The position numbers and the translations under genes are program-made. Below are positions 56,449 to 64,000 of a DNA stretch of 64,000 nt, piece after piece (the stretch's first letter is position 1; each line of letters begins with the position of its first letter). Below the pieces are notes generated by a model. That model was not told where the DNA came from. It worked only from the letters and a program-made list of their open reading frames with translations, and did no database searches. The stretch is from contig CM043960.1 in assembly GCA_014529385.2 (NCBI GenBank), forward strand, positions 118,986,543-119,050,542, given 5' to 3'. The DNA comes from Adiantum capillus-veneris (lineage: Eukaryota > Streptophyta > Polypodiopsida > Polypodiales > Pteridaceae).

Positions 56449-58390
56449 AAGACGATCTTCTTATGATTTTCATTCCTGCAAATCAACTTACCATTTTCCC
56501 AATCCTGCAAAGCTCTCATTATCATTAGCCATGGTCTTCCTATGATAAATGGATAGCCACTTCCCTTGGTCAACATAATATAAAAATCCATTGCTTTCTT
56601 AATGTCAAAGGCCTCCAAAAAACATTTTTACAAATGCCTACGCACCTAGCCTTGCTATTGTTTGCTATTTTTACTTTGATTTCAGGTATCTCATGGATGT
56701 GCATGTCTAGTCTCTGCATGAGTCCCTCTATCATGATACAAATTTTTGCACCCCCATCCACTAGACCTTTCCTAACTAGCTTTCCATTGATGTAATAGTC
56801 TAGCACCGATGTAATGTCCTCATTCATTTTAGCTTGTGCCATTTTAACAACAGGAACACTCTCTTTTACCTTTCTCCTAGTGCTAACTACCTTCTTTAAA
56901 TCCCTCCTAACTTGTGGACCCTTACCTCTCATGTCTTCCAACAAGTTGTATGGAGCCATACCATGTCCAAGAAGGAAGTATTGGAGGTTGATACGGCGTC
57001 AAGTCCTCTTGTATTCCTTGGTCTCCTTTTCCTTCTTGCCTCGTCCCTGGTCACTCTGTGATGTGACTCCTTCTTTCTCCTTACCTTTTCCACGGCCACG
57101 CTTAATACCATTTGATTCCATGTCAAACTCATTTGGATTTTTTACCTCTATCACATGCGCATTTGGATATGGAAAAGGTGGAACTCTTTCTACCCCTTGT
57201 GGAGGTGGTCTTGCTCCATTTGGCCTTTGTAGAAGCCTTGGTTGTTGACTAGTTCCTTCACCTGCATTCATCATCATTGGGTAATTTGAGTAAGGTCTCC
57301 CTGGCTCCCCATGGGACCAAGGACAATTATACATCCCATGCTCAGATTCTTCATATTTTCAATATTGTAGTACTCCCCTGGGTGGTGGCACTCGCTCCTC
57401 ATCCTTTTTTGGTTGTTCCTTGGGACCTACAGCTTGTGCAAGATGGATTGACAAGTTTCTTAAGGATTCACTCAATTTTTCAATCCCGTCAACTATTATC
57501 TTAGAAATCTCTCTAGATGTTGATGCTTGCAGTTTTCCCTTGGATCTAGGACCCTCTTTTGGAACCTCTCCCCTTAGGCACTTGAGTTTTCTATACTTCT
57601 CTCAGCAGCCCTAGTTTCAGCTGCATCAAAGGTAGATGGTGCACCCGCCTCAACTTTTATCTTGAGTGTGGGAAATAGACTGTCTATGAACCTCTTCTTC
57701 TTTAGGAACATTGCACCATCACCAAGGTTAGCAAAATTTCTCACCCATATAGTCCAAACTCTTGTTTGTACATGTATTTGTTATCTAAGTCTTTTTGCTT
57801 GTGAGAAACGATGCTTCCTATAGCTTTTGAGTGTTTTGGGGGTCAAAGAAGTATTGCTTGAAATGATCAATGACTTCCTTATAGTTTTCCTTAACCTCCT
57901 GAGATAGAGAGTCAAACTAAGTGCTAGCATCCTTCCTTAGAACTACCTCAAACATTTCTAAGAATTCCTCATCTCCTATCACTCTTTTGATGCGGCAAGC
58001 ATAATTCGTCATCCTCGCCAGGCTCTCCGAAAAAAGGAGAGGATATCCTGACATTTGGCATTGGGCCTCCATTGAATCAATTTCAAAGTGACAACAAGTT
58101 TTTTTTTCTTTCTTAAAAATATTTACACAATAATTTTTTCTAAATTGCAATCTATTCTACAACAAAATAAAAATATGCACATCAAATGATCTATGATAGT
58201 CCACAAGAGGCAGGACGATGGGGTTTGGTGACGCGAGAATTTCTCCTACTCTTTGGGCACCAAAGATGAACGCCATACGTTGTGGAAAATGGATCTTTCT
58301 ACTAATTGCAATATCTATTCTAATGTGTGAAGTAAAATGAAAGGGAAAAACCTCTATTCTTGGGCCGTTAACCATGGTCTATGCATGACC
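56449..58390 (-). pseudogene. Tat-like Ty3 Gag and protease
   Basis: The minus strand from about 58390 holds degraded Gag-like frames, including FIDSLFPTLKIKVEAGAPST near 57680. A protease region follows with LVDGGAKICIMIEGLMQRL (near 56740; D-G-G-A in place of D-T/S-G-A) and PFIIGRPWLMI (near 56540). At 56448 the chromovirus interrupts it; the frame continues from 47538. It is inactive because of stops and the altered active-site motif. Confidence 0.75.
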
Positions 58391-58667
58391 TAATGCTTAA
58401 AACAAAACAAAAATATAGACGTCCAAACTAGGTTCGTACCTATTGAGAGGAAAAATAAAAGGATTTATTGAAGCGTTTATCTCGGCCAACCCAAGAGGGC
58501 CCAAAATTCTAAAAATTACTCATTGAAATTGTAAATTTGTGCTTACAATTATATGCACCTTTTTCCTTGCAATGGGAACAAACGGGTCATACAAATTTTT
58601 TTCATTGATGCAAGCTACTTGATTACTTTAAGGATGAGTATTCACAACAACATACACAAGCCCTCCT
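58391..58667 (-). other. 5' leader of Tat-like element
   Basis: Non-coding sequence between the primer binding site and the Gag remnant; nothing else recognised. Confidence 0.4.
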
Positions 58668-58681
58668 CAGTGGGGGCACCA
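58668..58681 (-). promoter_or_regulatory. Candidate primer binding site of Tat-like element
   Basis: The minus strand reads TGGTGCCCCCACTG four bases inside the LTR end (CCTCA, 58686). It starts TGG like other plant primer sites but is not tRNA-Met; the tRNA was not identified. Confidence 0.55.
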
Positions 58682-58685
58682 AAAT

Positions 58686-58828
58686 TGAGGCAGAGTGGGG
58701 TGGGCAACAAGAGAGGTGACCTCTAAACACCCCTCAAAGCTCTCGTGTTGCTCAATTGGGGCTAGGACAACCACAAGCAAGAAACAACAACAACAAACCC
58801 ATATCCAAACAAGTGAAGGGGCACCACC
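58686..58828 (-). repeat. 5' LTR of Tat-like element, U5 end
   Basis: It matches the start of the LTR at 24705 (CAACAAGAGAGG.AACCTCTAAACACCCCTC, then GTGAAGGGGCACCACCTA). It is cut at 58828 by the LTR of another chromovirus copy; the remainder is beyond the window. Confidence 0.75.
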
Positions 58829-60417
58829 TATAACATTTAATGGCTTAATAACTTGTGTGTAGCGGAAATTAGCATGAACATAGTGGGCATTTCATTAGAA
58901 TAGATTCCGAATGAGAATTACAAGAGTGCTTGGGTGGAGAGAGCAACAAAAAGCATAACACCTAGTTAGCTGGAATCAACAATACTTTCAAAAGAGAGAG
59001 AAATTAAGCTATTGACAACAGTTGAGGATCGGATTTGCATGGAGCCGGTCCCCCCTCCAAAAGGCTTTGTATTATGGTTTCTCCCATCAAGAGAGACATT
59101 GTACAATACAATTCTTTGTGTTCCTTCAAGACTAGCTAGTGCAATGAATATGGAAGCTTCATGCGCTAAGCAAAACCCGTAATCAAACACAACTTGAATT
59201 ATCCCCGTTCTCAGACCCAAGACCTCACACACCTTCGAAGATGGTGAGAGCTAGCAGGGTATGAGAGTAGATTGAGAGGAAGAAGGAGTATCTTACGAGA
59301 AAGATGTACATTTCCTCACATAATCACTCATATTAGCATAGCTTAGCTTAGTAATTAGCTTGGTAGAGAAGATGAGCATGCATTGAAGCTTGGCTCTTGG
59401 TTGGATTTGCATCCACATGCCAAGAGAGTGTTGATGTAGTCTTCTATCTCACAAGCTTGGAGTAGGTGACGAGCTCTCCATTAAAGCTTGGGAGGAGATA
59501 GAGTATTCTTTCTTCACACATGGTCCAGTGTGAGTGTGTGTGTATAATGCCTTGCAAAAATCATCCCCCTCTCTCTCTTGGGCGAGCCCTCTTGCTAATT
59601 GCTCTTGCTGAAGCCTCATTGGCCCTCCCCAAGTCAAGCCAATTACAATTAAGCAGCATAAGTGATATAGCCTTCTGACGTGTGTCCCCCTTTCCCCTTT
59701 TGTGAGATCTTTAGGTAATTAAATAATTAAACTAAACTCTCACTGGACCCCATTGCCTCCTGGCCAATAGGAATTAGGCAAGCCATGGGGATCCTGAATG
59801 CTCGTTGGACCCCTTGGGAGACTGCCCAATAGTCTTCTAGGAGACTTAATTCTCATTGGTTTCTTTTATTAAATGTTTTTAAATTAATTAAACTAGATTT
59901 ACTCTAGCTTAATTCTCATTGGTCCACTTCAAGGGTCATCCAATAGAAATTGGGCACACCTTGTGGGCATCTGCCCTAGGGAGCTGACATGTGTCCCTCA
60001 TTCCCTTTTTGTAGGGAGCCTCTGTGTGTGTGTGTGTGGCTTTCTCTCTCATCCCCTACCTTTAGGGCTCGCCCCCTCCCATGTAGGGATGTGCAAAGAC
60101 TTTTAGGGCACACACAAAGCATCCAACTTTCCCTTGGGTTGACCTTTGGACACAACCTTTGAATTTTGGAACCTTAGCATTTTGGAAGCCTTAATGGGAT
60201 GAACCTTAGGGTATTTTTAGCCCATTGTTGCACATGGCTCTTTTGCAGATGGCCTCCCCTTTGGATCCCTATTTTCCCTCCTTTGGATCCCTATTGTGGC
60301 CGGTCTGCTAGCTTAGTCAATATTCTAGCTTTTTCTCCCCTGGCACTTCCCCACATTAAATGATCAGTTTAATATGAGAAAATCATTTAGGAGAATTAGA
60401 TATTGATTATTATGACA
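58829..60417 (-). repeat. 3' LTR of Ty3 chromovirus copy 3
   Basis: It is 1589 bp, starting TATAACATTT (the usual TGT is TAT here) and ending ATTATGACA. It is the family LTR in minus orientation, followed by a polypurine tract (60421-60431) and Gag-Pol sequence. Confidence 0.92.
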
Positions 60418-60773
60418 TTACCTCTCTCTTGAAATCATAGTCATCCTCGACTATGGTGTAGAGAAGATAAAGCATGTTCATGAGTCCTTTTCTTAGCGGG
60501 TAGAGGATCCCTATGTTACCCTACGACATCATTCCACAATGGATGACTAGTCCATTTGGCGCTTGAGAGCGTGAGGCTGCGGCAAGAATGTCTGCACATT
60601 AGTACTATCAGTCTTCCATAGTAGAGTGACAAGCTCTACTTGGTGTTTGGGAGACGTCGTCTCCGCAAACTTGATCTAAGCATGCATACTACTTCATTTT
60701 TGTGCACAAATAAAGAAAAAGAGAGTCTTATAAGACTAAAATTTTGTTCATTTTTAACATTTTGTAGATTTTG

Positions 60774-63700
60774 TTACTCTTGGGAAGCATTGTAAGCATT
60801 GACAAGGTTTAGGTTATCCTTTAATTGTATGCCTTGCATCCATCTAGCATCTTCAAAAGGATAATTCTTAAACTTAATAAGATATCGTCGGATAGTCTTA
60901 CCGCCTCTTAATACCTTGTGTTCATGTTGGAGAATGGACTCGGGCTGCAGCACCTCCTCTTGGTCCTCAATCTCCGGTGGGTCTTCAATAGTTGGTTCTT
61001 GAGGTGGCTCTCCTTTGTAAGGCTTTAATAGGCTCACATGAAAAGCATTGTGTATGAGCCAATGATTGGGCAACTTGAGTTGATAGGCCATCTCATTGAT
61101 TGGCCTAAGAATCTGAAAGGGACCATAGTACCTTTTTGCTAGTTTAGCATAGTACTTTTGGTGGCCCGTAGGATTCTTGCCCGTCGTGTGCCTCAATCGA
61201 GCCTTGGGAAACTTTAACAAGACCCAATCATTTTCTTTAAAGGCTTGGGCTCTTTTGTGCTTGTCAGCAGCAGCCTTTTGCCTTTGCTGTGAGATAGAGA
61301 TAGCATGCTTAATCTTTTGAAAAGATTCTTGTAGGTCTCGGCTATACTCATCTGCAGCGAAGATCTTCCCATGTACCTTAAGTAGCAAGGGACTTTTTGA
61401 TCTTCCCTCAATTACCTCAAAAGGTGCTTTTCCCGTGGAAGTATGTACAGTGTTATTGTAAGCATACTCCACTAAGGGTAAGTACTTCTCCCATTGGGAT
61501 CTTTGATCTACTTCCGTTACATAGGCTTTTAGTAGATTGAGAATGGTTAGGTTAGCTATTTCACTTTGGCCATCAGTTTGTGGATGATAGGCCGAAGAGA
61601 AGTTTAGCCTTGTTCCTAAATTCTCAAAGAGACCCTTCCAAAAATTACTGGTCATTCTAGGATCTCTATCCGACACTATGGACATTGGCAAACCATGGTA
61701 TTTGAAAATTTGTGAAATGAAGAGGGTTGCCATTTGATGGGCTTTGATAGTCTTTTTGACAGGTATAAAATCAGCTTGTTTACTGAACCTGTATCGTATC
61801 GTCCATATTCCCGTATTCCCATGGATAGACTTAGGCAATCCAAAGATAAAATCTATGGATATGCTCTCCCATGGTGAATTAGGGATTGGCAAGGGTTGAA
61901 GCAATCCATGTTTCTTCCCTCTATCAAATTTTGTCTTTTGACATACCACACATTTGGAAACATACTCTTGTATGTTCACTTTCATGGTAGGCCAATAGAA
62001 ATATGTTTCAATTCCCTTTAAGGTAGACTGAATCCCTCTATGCCCCGCATACGGGGGAGCATGAGATTCATACATTACTTTCTCACGCAGGGAGTTAGTA
62101 ACGCATAGTCTATTGCCATAGAGAAGATAACCATCTTGTAAAGTAAATGGTTCTTCTTTCTTCCCTAATGTAAGGGCTGAAATCACATCTCTAAAATCGG
62201 GATCAATAGCATACTCATCTATCATTGAAGATAGATCATTGTGAGTTGCTATGGAAACCGCATTCACTCTCGGCCGTCTTGAGAGTGCATCGGCTACTTG
62301 ATTATGCTTTCCAGCAATGTGAGCAATATGAAAATGAAATTGCGAAAGGAAATTTTCCCACCTCATTTGTTTGTCAGAGAGCTTGGTCTGCGTCATGAAG
62401 TACTTAAGACTTTGGTGATCCGTTTGTAGAATCAAAGGAGTCCCCAATAAATAGTGCTTCCATGAGTCTAAGGCATGTAGAACTGCAAGGAGTTCCTTTT
62501 CGTATATGCCTAGAGCTTACTCAACAGGGTCAAGCCTTCGGCTCTCATAGCCTATGGCGTGCCCTTCTTGGAGCAAAACAGCTCCAAGGCAATCACCACA
62601 AGCATCACATTGGACCTCAAATGGTTTTGAGAGATCCGGTAGTGTAAGCACAGGTTGAGAGATAAGCTTTTCTTTAAGCTTTTCGAAAGCATTGTTCTCC
62701 TTAGCAGACCATGTATACCTAACACTTTTCTTTGTTAGGTCATGTAATGGTCCCGCAATTTGTGAGAACTTTTCTATGAAGCGTCTATAGTATGCACACA
62801 TACCTATGAAGCTTCTTAGTTCATGAAGATTCCTTGGTTTAGGCCATCCTTTTATTACCTCTAACTTGGATGGATCCATTTGGATGCCATCTTGAGAGAT
62901 AATGTGACCTAAATACTGAATCTCTTGCAAGAAAAATTCAATTTTCTTTCGATTAACATAAAGTTTATTCTCTCTTAAAACTTGAAATATTACCTGGAGG
63001 TGTTGCTTGTGTTCCTCCAATGAATTAGAGTAGATGATAATATCATCAAAGAACACTCCAGTGAAGGTTCGATGAGGCCTGAACAACTTCTCCATCAAGC
63101 GGTTGAATGTGGCTGGTGCATTGGTCAAGCCAAAAGGCATGACAATGTATTCGTAAAGACCAAATGTAGTACGAAATGCGGTCTTTACAATGTCTTGATC
63201 AACTATCCTTATTTGATGATAGCCACTGTTTAGGTCAACCCTACTGAAGTAGGTCGATCCTTGTAGCTTATCAAATAGGTCTTCTACCCGTGGAACGGGA
63301 AACCTATTCTTGATAGTGATCCTATTTAGTGCTCTATAGTCGACACACATACGATATGTGCCGTCTTTCTTTTGCACTAATAGCACAGGTGAGCAAAATG
63401 GAGATGAGCTAGGCCTAACCATGCCCTTCTCAACTAACTCATGCACTTGCCGCATAATCTCATCTTGTTGAGCTTGAGAAACTCTATAAGGAGGTTTATT
63501 AGGCGGTGAACTTCCTAGTCATCATTACCTCGTTTAGGAGGTAGCTCACAAGGGATGTCGTCAATAAAAACATCTTGAAACCCCTTGAGAAAATTGGATA
63601 ACTCTAATTCCTTTTGGTTGCTTTTATTTTCGTTTGTTAAAGCATTAGGTTCATTTTGAGAATATTTAACAAAAATCATGTACATGGAAATAGAGCTCTT

Positions 63701-64000
63701 TATTGACTTGTTGAAAGCTGGTGTATGTACAATGGGGATGGTGTTACCCATTTCCTTAGAATCTATATACATGTCTTTTTCCCTGAACTTAAAGGAGATT
63801 CTCCTTTCAGGAAATTTAACATCGGCAGCCAGGCAGTCAAACCATGGTGCCCCTAGGATTACATCCTCATGCTTGAGAGGAGAGATAAAGAAGTCCTCTT
63901 TGTCCACATAGCCTTGGACATGAAGCCTCAATTTCCCAATTAAGGGAGTGACTGAAGCTTCTTGCCCCTTGAAGGCACTGTCGGCGGGTAGGACATCTCC
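60774..64000 (-). pseudogene. Ty3 chromovirus Gag-Pol, copy 3 (broken, runs off window)
   Basis: From the window edge leftward: protease end, RT (RMCVDYRALN, FFDDII), RNase H, integrase with an intact tryptophan codon where the complete copy has TGA (near 61640), GPF module and chromodomain, ending at 60774. Two defects are visible. About 19 bases are missing near 63515, shifting the frame after KRGNDD. A CAA-to-TAA change at about 62517 gives a stop after RRLDPVE in RNase H. Gag lies beyond the window. Confidence 0.93.

Overview
This window is plant nuclear DNA made almost entirely of mobile elements. I see no intact host gene, rRNA gene, CRISPR array or bacterial-type operon. The evidence for a land plant is: Ty3 and Ty1 LTR retrotransposons with initiator tRNA-Met type primer binding sites, a CACTA (En/Spm) transposon with a Tnp2-like reading frame containing introns, a MULE-like transposase with a SWIM zinc finger, a captured exon of a plant heavy-metal-associated (HMA) protein, and very abundant (GA)n/(CT)n tracts. 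The main Ty3 family is a chromovirus whose Pol and chromodomain remind me of elements from seed-free plants (mosses, lycophytes, ferns). A fern-like or other large-genome plant is therefore possible, but this is a low-confidence inference from memory.

Layout. 1-1947: the 5' end of a CACTA element on the minus strand, cut by the window edge and inserted into a Ty3 chromovirus copy (minus strand, 1948-5732, LTR 4141-5732). 5733-7331: a MULE-like transposase gene truncated by that Ty3 LTR. 7332-13228: non-coding, GA-rich DNA with a 1.4-1.5 kb direct duplication. 13229-14816: a solo LTR of the same Ty3 family with target duplication TGGCC. 14817-18280: mostly unidentified DNA with a (CT)n tract and a degenerate minisatellite. 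18281-23994: a complete but inactivated Ty1/copia element (minus strand, target duplication AAAAC) lying inside an unidentified reading frame.

24705 to about 58828 appears to be one old Tat-like Ty3 element on the minus strand, carrying an extra RNase H domain and exploded by five later insertions. (1) A protease-only, non-autonomous LTR element (about 26587-32553) lies in its 3' LTR. (2) A Ty1/copia fragment (about 33700-45278) lies in its integrase region. (3) A CACTA element (35887-42839, target duplication TTC) lies inside that copia. (4) A nearly intact, young Ty3 chromovirus (47539-56448, two 1592-bp LTRs) lies between its protease and RT, where removing it restores an open frame. (5) Another copy of the same chromovirus (58829 to beyond the window) lies in its 5' LTR.

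No pathway links these genes; the biology is transposition, element decay and gene-fragment capture. The observations I rate highest are: an HMA-domain gene fragment carried by the CACTA family (present in both copies); regularly spaced inverted ATTGG/CCAAT pairs in the chromovirus LTR; a piece of copia LTR plus primer binding site captured inside the copia RT gene, as if by template switching of strong-stop cDNA; and the protease-only LTR element. All similarity statements come from reading the sequence and remembered family motifs; no database search was run.
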